The translations under genes and the position numbers were made by a program. Positions 8,743-17,929 of a DNA stretch of 64,000 nt are shown one piece after another. The notes under the pieces are model-generated. The model had not been told where the DNA came from and did not search any database. It was given only the letters and a program-made list of their open reading frames with translations. Source of the stretch: Paenibacillus xylanexedens (GTDB lineage Bacteria; Bacillota; Bacilli; Paenibacillales; Paenibacillaceae); contig NZ_VEBF01000002.1 of assembly GCF_007676705.1 (NCBI RefSeq), forward strand, positions 1,178,001-1,242,000. The letters are read 5' to 3'. Each line of letters starts with the position of its first letter. Position 1 is the stretch's first letter.

Positions 8743-8771
8743 CATTATCTCCGGGGCAGGCTTTTTTATTC
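8743..8771 (-). promoter_or_regulatory. Candidate sigma-F/sigma-G promoter for sigG
   Basis: On the minus strand, GAATA (8771-8767) is followed after 14 nt by GGAGATAATG (8752-8743). The latter fits the sigma-F -10 form GGNNANANTN at every defined position. The -35 element departs from GYWTA at one base. The site is about 35 nt upstream of the sigG ATG. B. subtilis sigG is known to have a sigma-F promoter in the equivalent gap. The match was made by eye. Confidence 0.55.
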
Positions 8772-8819
8772 GTACTTGGCACCCTTGCCAGTAATACCCA
8801 TTCTGATCAACGATGTATT

Positions 8820-9542
8820 TCAGACCATTTTATTGAACTCCTTGCGGAGTCTTTTAATGATTCTTTTTTCGAGACGAGAGATGTAGGATTGGGAGATTCC
8901 AAGTAGATCCGCTACATCTTTTTGGGTCTTTTCTTCCCCATCCGTCAAGCCAAAACGAAGCTCCATAATCATTCGCTCACGCTCTGTTAATTTTTCCAGT
9001 GCCTTGTGCAACAGTTTTCGGTCTACCTGCTCTTCAATATTCCGATAGATTGTATCGTTTTCTGTACCCAATACATCGGATAATAATAGCTCATTCCCAT
9101 CCCAATCAATGTTGAGCGGTTCATCAAAAGAAACTTCAGTTCGGATCTTACTATTGCGTCGCAGGTACATCAAAATTTCATTTTCGATACAACGTGAAGC
9201 ATAGGTTGCCAGTTTGATTTTCTTTTCCGGGTCGAATGTATTGACTGCCTTAATCAATCCGATTGCTCCAATGGAAACCAGATCCTCGATATTGATACCT
9301 GTATTCTCAAATTTACGTGCGATGTATACCACCAGACGCAGGTTACGCTCAATCAGCATCGCGCGAATAGCCGAGTCTCCCGAGGATAATTTTTGCAGCA
9401 AAAATTCTTCTTCTTCCCGTGTCAATGGCGGGGGAAGTGCCTCACTTCCCCCAATATAATAAATCTCTTCACTTTTGAGTCCTAGCAGAAATAACAGACG
9501 GTAATATTGCAGCTGCGCCACCAGTTTCCATTTCACAAGCAT
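8820..9542 (-). CDS. sigE: RNA polymerase sigma-E precursor, early mother cell
   Basis: Sigma factor of the early mother-cell programme, made as inactive pro-sigma-E. The N-terminal ~30-residue hydrophobic/basic prosequence ([23 protein letters not shown], given here in two parts: [12 protein letters not shown] and [11 protein letters not shown]) precedes [16 protein letters not shown], the region where SpoIIGA cleaves in Bacillus. Region 2 ([20 protein letters not shown]) and region 4 ([20 protein letters not shown]) are complete. 240 aa; ATG with GGAGG at correct spacing, 11 bp after spoIIGA. The pair spoIIGA-sigE forms the classic protease-substrate operon. Confidence 0.97.
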   Translation of the reverse strand: MLVKWKLVAQLQYYRLLFLLGLKSEEIYYIGGSEALPPPLTREEEEFLLQKLSSGDSAIRAMLIERNLRLVVYIARKFENTGINIEDLVSIGAIGLIKAVNTFDPEKKIKLATYASRCIENEILMYLRRNSKIRTEVSFDEPLNIDWDGNELLLSDVLGTENDTIYRNIEEQVDRKLLHKALEKLTERERMIMELRFGLTDGEEKTQKDVADLLGISQSYISRLEKRIIKRLRKEFNKMV

Positions 9543-9553
9543 GTACGTTCCTC

Positions 9554-10534
9554 CTATACCACATTCAGCGGCTTTTCTGTTGCTCCCGTAGAGAGAGCCG
9601 TAGACTGCGCAGAAGCAGCGTCTTGCACAAGTTCAGGATGAATCACGGCCTGGTATTTCCCATCCGACGACAAAACACCTCCATCCAGCCCAATTAATAC
9701 CCGTGTCGTCTCATAACATGTTTCCTCCATCGTTACCTTCACCCGGTCCGGCTTCATCGCCAGCATAAACGCAGTCCCTTTGTTAATGCCCCGATAGGGC
9801 ACAAGCCGCAGTCGATCCTGCCACTGAAAACTCTCTTGATCAAGCTCCATAATAAGGTTGTCCGGCGCCTCGTCCTTGAGCCTGCCCTTCCATGAAGCAG
9901 GTAGCATGTCTTGCCATAACGAAACCTCCATCACCATGACCGGCATACGTGTTAAGGGATCGGTGAGCTGATTGCCCGTATCCAGAAGGCCTGTACAAGA
10001 AATAACGACCTCATCGATGCAGACCTCGACTTTACCCAAATAGGTCGTCATGCGATCCGTTTTCTGTTTTGAGCTCTGCACAGCTTTGAATAAAAACAGG
10101 ACAGCAAAAAATACAATAAACGTGAACCAGAAGGCAATCTTCAGATCAAATGACATTCCACCCGAAGCCGTAAACCAAATACCGTTAAACAGCTCTCCGG
10201 AACTCTGAAGCATGTAATGCACACCCAGAATACCTCCTGCAGCGACAAAATTAATCACATAGAAGGTACCAAGCGTTCTCGCAAAAGCCTGCAGCCCCTT
10301 AAATCCAAAAGCAATACTGAGCATAGCCAGAGAGAATCCAAACTTGATCAAAAAGGTGAACATAAAGTCAAACTCCGGCACAAACATCATGACTACATAT
10401 AATGCGCCCACAATGGCTGATAGCAACCATCTCCACCAAACCAGCTTCGTTTTGCGCATCCAGGCGGTCAGTCCGATGAGAGCACCGTCAATACACAGAT
10501 TTGTCAAAAAAATAAGATCCACATAAACAACCAA
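9554..10534 (-). CDS. spoIIGA: Sporulation sigma-E factor-processing peptidase SpoIIGA
   Basis: A membrane-embedded aspartic protease that cleaves pro-sigma-E when triggered by SpoIIR from the forespore. Five hydrophobic segments fill the first ~150 residues; the C-terminal protease domain carries the catalytic motif [16 protein letters not shown] at 10543 is possible, but the TTG at 10534 is favoured: AGGTG lies 6 nt upstream and the protein then begins [12 protein letters not shown], matching the family. It is followed by sigE after 11 bp. About 326 aa, near the usual 310. Confidence 0.93.
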   Translation of the reverse strand: MVVYVDLIFLTNLCIDGALIGLTAWMRKTKLVWWRWLLSAIVGALYVVMMFVPEFDFMFTFLIKFGFSLAMLSIAFGFKGLQAFARTLGTFYVINFVAAGGILGVHYMLQSSGELFNGIWFTASGGMSFDLKIAFWFTFIVFFAVLFLFKAVQSSKQKTDRMTTYLGKVEVCIDEVVISCTGLLDTGNQLTDPLTRMPVMVMEVSLWQDMLPASWKGRLKDEAPDNLIMELDQESFQWQDRLRLVPYRGINKGTAFMLAMKPDRVKVTMEETCYETTRVLIGLDGGVLSSDGKYQAVIHPELVQDAASAQSTALSTGATEKPLNVV

Positions 10535-10730
10535 ACTCTTCACCTACCTGCATCCAACATATCGAAATAGTGATATTCCGATATTCATGAGCATATTCAC
10601 AAGTATACGGAGCCCCCTGTTCAAAGTCTGTCTAATCATGGGGGTGTGTTTCCAACTTTTTTTGTCGGAATTGCGCAGACCTGTTGTTCAGAATTTGTTC
10701 ATTGCTGTATGCTAAGATATCTAAGAACGG

Positions 10731-10768
10731 AAAAAAACCCGGTCACTCCATCAGGAGCACCGGGTTTT
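10731..10768 (-). terminator. Rho-independent terminator after ftsZ
   Basis: Minus-strand stem AAACCCGGT/ACCGGGTTT (with an inner CTCC-atca-GGAG) followed by a T-rich run reading TTTTTTTCCG. It sits just past the ftsZ stop codon and separates the ftsAZ unit from spoIIGA. The remaining ~165 bp before spoIIGA must hold the spoIIG promoter. Confidence 0.85.
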
Positions 10769-10787
10769 CGATAAATCGATATGAGTA

Positions 10788-11903
10788 TTAATCGTTGTTA
10801 TTATTGCGTGAACGATTGCGTAAAAATGTCGGAATGTCCAGCTGATCATTGCTCGGCTGATTTCCGAACGGACGCAGGTTCGGTGAACGCGTATCCGTTG
10901 TCTCCGTTGTTGCTGGAGCTGGTTTACGTCCTGGTGGTGGTGAAGCAGGTTTGTCTTCAAAACCGGTCGCGATAACCGTAACCTTAATCTCTTCTTTGAG
11001 ATCTTCATCAATGATGGCACCAAAGATCATATTCACTTCAGGATCAGAAGCAGAAGTAACAATCTCTGCAGCTTCATTAACTTCATAGAGAGACAGGTTC
11101 ATGCCACCCGTAATGTTCATGATGACACCACGTGCACCTTCAATTGAAGTTTCCAGCAAAGGACTCATGATGGCTTTACGAGCCGCTTCAGCTGCACGGT
11201 TCTCACCCGTTGCCTCACCAATACCCATCAGCGCAGATCCTCGCTCGGTCATGATTGTTTTTACGTCTGCAAAGTCAAGGTTGATTAGACCCGGTACTGC
11301 GATCAAATCAGAGATACCTTGTACTGCTTGACGAAGTACATTATCCGCTTGACGGAATGCTTCAAGCATAGGTGTCTTTTTGTCTACGATTTCGAGCAAA
11401 CGATCATTAGGAATCACGATCAGTGTGTCGACTTTTTCTTTGAGGGCTTCAATACCTTGCTCTGCATGGCTGGAACGCTTGCGTCCTTCGAATGTAAATG
11501 GACGAGTTACGACACCAACGGTAAGTGCACCACACTCTTTAGCGATTTCGGCAATAACCGGAGCCGCACCTGTACCTGTACCGCCACCCATACCGGCTGT
11601 AACAAATACCATGTCTGCACCTTTCAACGTGTTCATAATCAGATCGCGGGACTCTTCCGCCGCTTTTTTACCTACATCCGGGTTGGCGCCAGCGCCAAGA
11701 CCACGAGTCAATTTATCACCGATTTGCAATTTATGCTCGGATTTTGCCAGGTGTAACGCCTGGGCATCCGTATTCACCGTAATAAATTCAACACCTTGTA
11801 CACCATTTTCAATCATACGGTTGACTGCATTGCTTCCGCCGCCGCCTACACCGATGACTTTAATTTGAGCCAAGCTCTCCATCTCGAAATCAAATTCCAA
11901 CAT
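10788..11903 (-). CDS. ftsZ: Cell-division GTPase FtsZ
   Basis: A tubulin homologue that forms the cytokinetic ring. The product is 371 aa: GTP-binding tubulin signature GGGTGTG at residues 106-112 after VTAGM, T7-loop region [11 protein letters not shown], a short Pro/Thr-rich linker (about 320-350) and the conserved C-terminal tail DIPTFLRNR that binds FtsA, SepF and other partners, ending in an Asn-rich tip. The open frame extends to 11924, but the ATG at 11903 (MLEFDFEM) fits the family and has GGGGGAG upstream. It is preceded by ftsA with a 150-bp gap. Confidence 0.98.
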   Translation of the reverse strand: MLEFDFEMESLAQIKVIGVGGGGSNAVNRMIENGVQGVEFITVNTDAQALHLAKSEHKLQIGDKLTRGLGAGANPDVGKKAAEESRDLIMNTLKGADMVFVTAGMGGGTGTGAAPVIAEIAKECGALTVGVVTRPFTFEGRKRSSHAEQGIEALKEKVDTLIVIPNDRLLEIVDKKTPMLEAFRQADNVLRQAVQGISDLIAVPGLINLDFADVKTIMTERGSALMGIGEATGENRAAEAARKAIMSPLLETSIEGARGVIMNITGGMNLSLYEVNEAAEIVTSASDPEVNMIFGAIIDEDLKEEIKVTVIATGFEDKPASPPPGRKPAPATTETTDTRSPNLRPFGNQPSNDQLDIPTFLRNRSRNNNND

Positions 11904-12053
11904 ATTATTCCATCTCCCCCTCAATGTGCATGGATGGCCCGTCCAATTTTTGATTTGAACCGAATCAATTTCATATATCGACGAACGAAAGCGTTTATTT
12001 TAGTACCAGCGCATTCAGACGGCTTCAAGAATGTATGAAATGGATTCAACCTG

Positions 12054-13337
12054 TTATATAAATTCACTGAACATATTCTTCAGCCGTTCGAACAGACCAG
12101 GTTTTTGCTCCGATTCCTGTGCCGCATTCGGCTTCGGACGGTTGGTCGGTTTCTTGTTGTTGTTATTATTATTGTTATTTCCACCGCCGTTGTTGATCGA
12201 GGGACGAATACGCAAACTGCGAATTACACTGTGCAATATGCCGACTCCGCTTGTATAACCAGGGTCACGCACACCAATATAATCCGGAACTGCAACTCGT
12301 ACCGAAGCAGCAAGCTCATGCTGAGCGACCTGCAGAACCCCCGGCATAGAGACCGTACCTCCCGTTAGTATATAACCTCCAGGAAGCTCGTTGTAACCAA
12401 GGCGCTTCACTTCTTGAGATATCATCTGGAATATTTCCTGAACCCTAGGTTCAATAATAGCCGCCAGATCCTCCTGTGAGAATTCCTTGTCTACATTACT
12501 GCCGATTCGAGTTACCTTGAACATCACATCGGCAGCAGCATCATCCAACCAGGCACAGCCGTATTTCAGTTTAACCTTCTCCGCCTGATCCGTTAACGTG
12601 CGTAAGCCGTAGGCGATATCATTCGTTACAAACTCCCCGCCAATTGGCAACGTTGATGTTGCGACAAGACTGTCTTCTTCAAAAATGGCGATAGTTGTTG
12701 CACCTGCTCCAATATCCACAAGTACTGAACCCATCGTTTTTTCATCTTTGGACAAAGCCAGTTGACCCGCTCCAAGCGACATGAGAACCAGATCGCTTAC
12801 TTTCAGACCCGCTTTTTCCACGCAGCGCAAAAGATTATGTATCGCGGTTTTTGCACCCGTAATGATTGTCGCTTCAACTTCCAGACGAACACCAATCATA
12901 CCACGGGGGTCCTGTATGCCCTCCAAGCCATCTACAACATATTGCTTGGCGACAACATCAATAATTTCCCGTTCCGGCGGAACTGCAATCACTTCGGCTG
13001 CTTTCAACACCCGCTCCATGTCTTCTTCTCCGATTTCACGATCCTCGTTAGACACAGCCACGACGCCGTGACTGCTCATCAGTCCGATATGATTTCCCGA
13101 GATTCCAACATACACTTCGGATATTTGAATACCTACCATACGTTCTGCATGATCCACTGCGTTGCGAATCGACTGCACCGTCTGATCGATATCTACGATT
13201 ACACCTTTGCGAATTCCCTCCGAGTCGGCAGATCCAACTCCTATAATATTAAAGGTTCCATTATTCATTTCCCCAATAATAGCGCGAATTTTGGATGTAC
13301 CGATGTCCAAACTAACAATGATGTCATTGTTGCTCAA
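12054..13337 (-). CDS. ftsA: Cell-division protein FtsA
   Basis: An actin-like ATPase that tethers FtsZ to the membrane. The protein is 427 aa from a TTG start (SNNDIIVSLDIGTSKIRAIIGE); AGGAGGTG lies 8 nt upstream, so the longer ATG-initiated frame was rejected. Phosphate-binding and 1C/SHS2 motifs are present (VLVDIGAGATTIAIFEE, YILTGGTVSMPGV). The C-terminus is the membrane-targeting amphipathic helix GLFERLKNMFSEFI. Between the core and this helix is an unusual linker with eight consecutive Asn. A sigma-H-type promoter lies 63-89 bp upstream of the start codon. Confidence 0.97.
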   Translation of the reverse strand: MSNNDIIVSLDIGTSKIRAIIGEMNNGTFNIIGVGSADSEGIRKGVIVDIDQTVQSIRNAVDHAERMVGIQISEVYVGISGNHIGLMSSHGVVAVSNEDREIGEEDMERVLKAAEVIAVPPEREIIDVVAKQYVVDGLEGIQDPRGMIGVRLEVEATIITGAKTAIHNLLRCVEKAGLKVSDLVLMSLGAGQLALSKDEKTMGSVLVDIGAGATTIAIFEEDSLVATSTLPIGGEFVTNDIAYGLRTLTDQAEKVKLKYGCAWLDDAAADVMFKVTRIGSNVDKEFSQEDLAAIIEPRVQEIFQMISQEVKRLGYNELPGGYILTGGTVSMPGVLQVAQHELAASVRVAVPDYIGVRDPGYTSGVGILHSVIRSLRIRPSINNGGGNNNNNNNNKKPTNRPKPNAAQESEQKPGLFERLKNMFSEFI

Positions 13338-13399
13338 GTCTGTGGCACCTCCTGACTCCAATAGTAAAATACGTTCGGATTTAAACACTCTTAAAACAT

Positions 13400-13426
13400 A
13401 TTCAACACACTTCAGGCTTTCCCTCT
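13400..13426 (-). promoter_or_regulatory. Sigma-H-type promoter of ftsAZ
   Basis: The minus strand reads AGAGGGAAA (13426-13418), 11 nt, then GTTGAAT (13406-13400). Against the sigma-H consensus RNAGGAWWW-N11-12-RNNGAAT this is 8 of 9 and 7 of 7, with correct spacing. B. subtilis ftsAZ is known to have a sigma-H promoter that raises FtsZ levels at the onset of sporulation. The whole 13338-13630 gap shows no gene. A TTGACA at 13453-13448 lacks a partner -10. Confidence 0.7.
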
Positions 13427-13630
13427 TTTTTCTACAATGTTTTTGGGTGTCAAAATCTGGTTGCGAGACATAAAACCTTGAAGAAAAAAGAAGGAGGCAA
13501 CTCATGTGCCATAAGTTCAAGTGTATCATTTTTTCTTCATCTCAGAAAGAACAAGTTTCATTACTCTGACCGGGCCAAACCCCGACCTGCCTAGGCTTTC
13601 ATAATCAATTCGGCCTCATGATGGCAAAGA

Positions 13631-14398
13631 TCAGGGGGTTGCTCCCAGTTCAGCATCATCTTCCGGGTCATCCGGGATGAAAGGCACATAGGTATCTGCC
13701 TCAAGCATAGTGATTTTTCCAGGCCGTTCGGTCTCGATCACCTGATTCAGATACTCCACTTTATCGGATAAAAGAGAGACGGTTGTAATCACTTCAAACT
13801 GTGATTTGGTATACATCCGAATCTGGTCCGGAAATGAAGGCGTAGGATTCGGGATAATCTCCGAAATATCCGTCGTCAATTCATTCGGAATTTTAGCCAG
13901 CGTCTCACTCAGTTTGGCCTTGAGCGGATCATCAGCCTTCCATTGGGTCAATATTGGCTTCTCTACCGCAACACCGATCGTGGCCGGGACCGTCAAGCTT
14001 GTCCCACTGGCCAATATCGCTTTTAGCGTACCATCCGTACCAAGTTCATACGCCACCGTGGCATATTCCTGAACTTTAATATGAATAATGCCCGGAAATT
14101 GCTTGTCCACGGTAACGGTCGAAATCGCCTTGATTGTCTTAAGACGCTCAATAACCTCGGCAGAAGTTGTCCCAAAAAATTGATCGCCTTCTCTCAGACC
14201 GCTTTTTTCCAGCAGCTCTGGAGTCGCTGTATATACATTACCCGTAATTTCAATTGCCGAAATCCGACTCATGGAAGAACGAAAGAATAATACAGCGAGC
14301 AATACAATAAAAAGTAATAACAGAATAATTACAATTTTGCGGCTTGTGTTTCCTTTTGGCCGGTTCTTCTTCAAAACCGGAATTTGACTTTTAGGCAT
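13631..14398 (-). CDS. divIB: Cell-division protein DivIB/FtsQ
   Basis: A bitopic divisome protein acting with FtsL and DivIC. The start chosen is ATG 14398 (MPKSQIPVLKKN), with a GGAG 8-9 nt upstream; an upstream extension overlaps murA and is rejected. A basic cytoplasmic segment is followed by one transmembrane helix (IVIILLLLFIVLLAVLFF, about residues 20-40), a POTRA domain (ISAIEITGNVYTATPELLEKSGL onward, residues ~48-118) and the beta-domain. The C-terminus is acidic (DDPEDDAELG). 255 aa, typical. Confidence 0.93.
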   Translation of the reverse strand: MPKSQIPVLKKNRPKGNTSRKIVIILLLLFIVLLAVLFFRSSMSRISAIEITGNVYTATPELLEKSGLREGDQFFGTTSAEVIERLKTIKAISTVTVDKQFPGIIHIKVQEYATVAYELGTDGTLKAILASGTSLTVPATIGVAVEKPILTQWKADDPLKAKLSETLAKIPNELTTDISEIIPNPTPSFPDQIRMYTKSQFEVITTVSLLSDKVEYLNQVIETERPGKITMLEADTYVPFIPDDPEDDAELGATP

Positions 14399-14422
14399 AA
14401 GTAGCGCTCCACAAAGCCTCAG

Positions 14423-14446
14423 GTCCCCTCCCTTCAAGAAGGGGAC
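14423..14446 (-). other. Stem-loop between murA and divIB
   Basis: GTCCCCT (14423-14429) pairs with AGGGGAC (14440-14446) around a 10-nt loop, just after the murA stop and 25 nt before the divIB start. There is no T-run, so it is not a classical terminator. It may be a processing or mRNA-stability element, or a small intergenic repeat like the CCCCCTT/AAGGGGG hairpin near ileS. Confidence 0.6.
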
Positions 14447-14456
14447 GCCAAGGACG

Positions 14457-15740
14457 TTAATTGGCAAAATCCAACTGTTTCGAAACGGGCGACTGCCGCT
14501 CAACCGATGCTCCAAGACTCTGGAATAACTTCTCGATCTGATCGTACCCCCGGTCAATATGATGCACTTGCTCCACAACCGTTTTGCCTTGAGCTGCCAG
14601 GCCTGCAATAACGAGAGCTGCACCTGCGCGAAGGTCGGTTGCTTCTACTGTAGCCCCGTAGAGACGGGGAACACCACGGATAAATGCTGCGTTCAGATCG
14701 ACTGAAATATCAGCCCCCATCACATTCAGCTCATCCACATGTTTGAACCGGCCCTCGAAAACCGTTTCCTTCATCACACTGAATCCGTCTGCCAGACTGA
14801 GCAGCACCATGATTTGCGATTGCAGATCTGTCGGAAACGAAGGATACGGAGAAGTCACAATACGGTCCACTGATTTTGGACGGCTCATACAGCTCACCGT
14901 CATTATATCATTGCAGACTGTGATTTGAACACCAGTGCGCTTCAACACATGTATAAGTGAAGTAAGATGAGCAGGATTGCAGTGTGTAAGCGTAACATTG
15001 CCTCGCGTTGCCGCAGCTGCAATCATCACGGTTCCAGCAACGATTCGATCCGGTATAATCTCATACGAACAAGGCTTCAGTTTCTCAACGCCATTAATCG
15101 TGATCGTATCCGTTCCCGCACCAATGATACTTGCACCCATAGCGTTAAGGAAATGCTGCAGATCCTGTATTTCAGGTTCTCTTGCCGCGTTGCAAATGGT
15201 TGTTGTTCCTTTAGCCATAACGGCTGCCATCATGATATTCTCGGTCGCTCCCACACTCGGGAAATCCAAATGAATATCTGTACCCACCAGATTCTTTCCA
15301 TGACAGATAATCTGTTGGTCCTGCTCTTCAATCAAAGCTCCGAGCGCTTCCAGGCCCCGGAGGTGAAGATCAATTTTGCGTTCTCCAATGGCACAGCCCC
15401 CTGGCTGGTACACTGACACTTGCCCAAACTTAGCCAGCAATGGTCCCATTAAAAAAATGGAAGAGCGCATCTGCTTCATTAGATCTTCTGGCACATCATA
15501 TGACCGGATAGACGAGGTATTAATCGTCACTGTTCCCTGTTCATGCCGACACGTGCATCCAAGCCGTTCCAGGATATACAGCATCACTTCAATGTCCAGC
15601 AAGTGTGGAACGTTATGCAGCGTAACTTCTCCATCTGCCAACAAACTTGCGGCCATAATCGGTAAAGCAGCATTTTTTGCTCCATGGATGCGTATGGATC
15701 CTGAGAGGGGTTTCCCGCCTTCAATCACCAATTTGTCCAA
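14457..15740 (-). CDS. murA: UDP-N-acetylglucosamine 1-carboxyvinyltransferase
   Basis: First committed step of peptidoglycan synthesis: transfer of enolpyruvate from PEP to UDP-GlcNAc in the cytosol. The catalytic Cys is at residue 116 in the loop QPGGCAIGERKIDLHL, so fosfomycin sensitivity is expected at this site. The substrate Lys-Asn pair is at 22-23 (HGAKNAALPI). 427 aa, full length. It lies 17 bp after murB in the cluster. Bacillus genomes keep their murA genes outside this cluster. Confidence 0.97.
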   Translation of the reverse strand: MDKLVIEGGKPLSGSIRIHGAKNAALPIMAASLLADGEVTLHNVPHLLDIEVMLYILERLGCTCRHEQGTVTINTSSIRSYDVPEDLMKQMRSSIFLMGPLLAKFGQVSVYQPGGCAIGERKIDLHLRGLEALGALIEEQDQQIICHGKNLVGTDIHLDFPSVGATENIMMAAVMAKGTTTICNAAREPEIQDLQHFLNAMGASIIGAGTDTITINGVEKLKPCSYEIIPDRIVAGTVMIAAAATRGNVTLTHCNPAHLTSLIHVLKRTGVQITVCNDIMTVSCMSRPKSVDRIVTSPYPSFPTDLQSQIMVLLSLADGFSVMKETVFEGRFKHVDELNVMGADISVDLNAAFIRGVPRLYGATVEATDLRAGAALVIAGLAAQGKTVVEQVHHIDRGYDQIEKLFQSLGASVERQSPVSKQLDFAN

Positions 15741-15757
15741 TGTATCACCTCCGGGGT

Positions 15758-16663
15758 TTACCGCTCACCCACTACGAAGACTTCCGGTACCAGGTTAATA
15801 CCGTTTTGAGATGATATAGTGCTCTGAATCTGCTGCATTAGGGTGATAACGTCCTCTGCTGTTGCTTGGCCTGTATTGACAATGAAATTGGCATGCATGG
15901 AGGATACCTGTGCGCCTCCCTGAGTCAATCCTTTCAGCCCTGCTGCTTCAATCAAGCGGGCTGCATGATCACCCGGGGGATTACGGAACACACTGCCTGC
16001 ACATGCCATCTGCAGTGGCTGTGTGCGGCGTCGGCGATCTTTGTAAGCCGCCATGGCTTCCGAAATGACTTTGCGCTCTCCCTGCTGAAGTTCAAATGTA
16101 GCTTCCAGCACGATGCCTCTCCGGTCATGCAGAACAGAGTGGCGGTAGGCAAAATCCATGTCCTCCTTGCTGTAACGTACCAATTCCCCTGTCTCCAGTA
16201 CAATCTCAGCGAATTTAAATATCCGTGACACATCCGATCCATGGGCACCTGCATTCATGTACACGGCTCCACCGACAGTGCCGGGGATACCGCTGCCGAA
16301 TTCCAGACCGGTCCATTCCTTTTTGGCAGCAACCACACTGAGTTTAACAAAAGAATGCGCCGCTCCGGCGGTTACGCCGCCCTCGTGAAATTCGGCATAA
16401 TCAAAGCCTGCGCCCGGTTTCACAACAACACCGCGTATTCCTTTGTCTGATACCAGCATGTTTGAACCCCGTCCCAGTTGCATCCACGGAATCTGAACCT
16501 TGTGAAGCCATTGAACGAGATTCACCATCTGCTCTTTATTCTCCGGAATGACCAGTGCATCCGCAGGACCGCCGATCTTCCATGTGGTGTATTTGGCTAG
16601 CGATTCGTTTTCAAGAACTCTGCCAACATTATTCTGGGATAGTAACGATATCCACTGGTGCAT
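15758..16663 (-). CDS. murB: UDP-N-acetylenolpyruvoylglucosamine reductase
   Basis: FAD- and NADPH-dependent reduction of the MurA product to UDP-MurNAc. FAD-binding motifs are YTTWKIGGPADALVIPE, LGRGSNMLVSDKGIRG and GLEFGSGIPGTVGGAVYMNAGAHG. The conserved Ser/Glu region AGSVFRNPPGDHAARLIEAAGLKG marks the type IIa (shorter) MurB class. The ATG at 16663 (MHQWISLL) has AAAGGAGGAAG upstream, so the frame's earlier start at 16699 is not used. 301 aa, placed between murG and murA. Confidence 0.97.
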   Translation of the reverse strand: MHQWISLLSQNNVGRVLENESLAKYTTWKIGGPADALVIPENKEQMVNLVQWLHKVQIPWMQLGRGSNMLVSDKGIRGVVVKPGAGFDYAEFHEGGVTAGAAHSFVKLSVVAAKKEWTGLEFGSGIPGTVGGAVYMNAGAHGSDVSRIFKFAEIVLETGELVRYSKEDMDFAYRHSVLHDRRGIVLEATFELQQGERKVISEAMAAYKDRRRRTQPLQMACAGSVFRNPPGDHAARLIEAAGLKGLTQGGAQVSSMHANFIVNTGQATAEDVITLMQQIQSTISSQNGINLVPEVFVVGER

Positions 16664-16812
16664 GTTTGCTTCCTCCTTTGCTTCAAAACCGATGAACACG
16701 ATATGTTCTGTTGCTACAGACCGTGTTCTGGCGCCATGGAACGATGATCACGATTTATACGGTATCTTATGTCAGCCCCGTCTTGTGTGTGACAATCGCC
16801 CACAAACGCACT

Positions 16813-17922
16813 TCACCGGCGTGCAGCAAGTCGCTGAATTTCACTTACAAGCACTTCAGCTGCATCGGGTTTCCCCAGTTTACGGGAGGCTTCAGCCATT
16901 CGTTTGCGACCCAACTCATCATTCATAATGCCCGCGATGGCTTCGTACAGTACTTTGCCTGTAAGATCCTTCTCCAGCATCGTGAGTGACGCGCCTCCAC
17001 CTTCAAGCGTGCGTGCATTGGCCTCCTGATGATTGTTGGTCACGTTGGGTGAAGGAATCAGGATAGAAGGAATACCCAGTGATGTAATCTCCGCAAGGAA
17101 TGATGCCCCTGCGCGGTTTACAATCAAGGATGTGCAGGCAAGTACCTCAGGCATGTTATGTACATAAGGCAAAACATGCAGATGGTTTGGCATTGTCCCG
17201 AGTGAACTGCGAATGGCTTCACGCGTTTCATCAAAATAGGTATCCCCTGTCACGTAAACGACATGTACATCATCCAGTTGTTCCAGCATTGGAGCCATGT
17301 CCACCATGGCCTGATTGATTGCTTTTGCTCCGCGACTGCCACCAACGACAAGAACAACACGACTGTTCATCGGTACTCCTAGCGTGGCAAAACCACGATC
17401 ACGACTAGCCTGAGCTACCGTAGTGGCTCGTGGATTACCGGTGTAGATCACCTTTTTTGCACCGGAAAATGATTTTTCAGAACCTTCAAAGCTAACTGCA
17501 ACGGTATCCACATAACGCATCAAAAATTTGTTAGTGAGACCAGGAATAGCGTTCTGTTCATGAATTATACTCGGAATCCCCAGTTTTGTTGCTGCATAGA
17601 CCACAGGCCCGCACACATATCCACCCGTACCAATCACAACATCCGGTTTGAATTCCTTCAGCATTTTTTTAGATTTGCGCACACCCTGAATGAAACGCAT
17701 GACCGTTTTCAGGTTGTCGATGGACAATTTACGCCTAAAACCAGTAATATCAATGGATTTAAAAGGAATATTTTCCTGGGGAACCAGTTTACTTTCCAGC
17801 CCTCTGGTTCCTCCAATATATAGAAATGTCGAGTCCGGGTTCTCCGCCTCGCATTGTCTTGCTATGGCCACAGCCGGATAGATATGTCCACCCGTACCGC
17901 CGCCGCTAAGAACGACTCGCAT
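16813..17922 (-). CDS. murG: UDP-GlcNAc:lipid I GlcNAc transferase
   Basis: A GT28 glycosyltransferase at the inner membrane face that converts lipid I to lipid II. The N-terminal glycine-rich motif MRVVLSGGGTGGHIYPAVAIA and the second-domain motifs VVGGSRGAKAINQ, NRAGASFLAEITSLGIPSILIPSPN and NNHQEANA are intact. The start at 17922 has GAGGTG 8 nt upstream; the frame's earlier start at 17940 would overlap spoVE. 369 aa. It lies 7 bp after spoVE, which supports translational coupling of flippase and transferase. Confidence 0.97.
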   Translation of the reverse strand: MRVVLSGGGTGGHIYPAVAIARQCEAENPDSTFLYIGGTRGLESKLVPQENIPFKSIDITGFRRKLSIDNLKTVMRFIQGVRKSKKMLKEFKPDVVIGTGGYVCGPVVYAATKLGIPSIIHEQNAIPGLTNKFLMRYVDTVAVSFEGSEKSFSGAKKVIYTGNPRATTVAQASRDRGFATLGVPMNSRVVLVVGGSRGAKAINQAMVDMAPMLEQLDDVHVVYVTGDTYFDETREAIRSSLGTMPNHLHVLPYVHNMPEVLACTSLIVNRAGASFLAEITSLGIPSILIPSPNVTNNHQEANARTLEGGGASLTMLEKDLTGKVLYEAIAGIMNDELGRKRMAEASRKLGKPDAAEVLVSEIQRLAARR

Positions 17923-17929
17923 CGCATAT

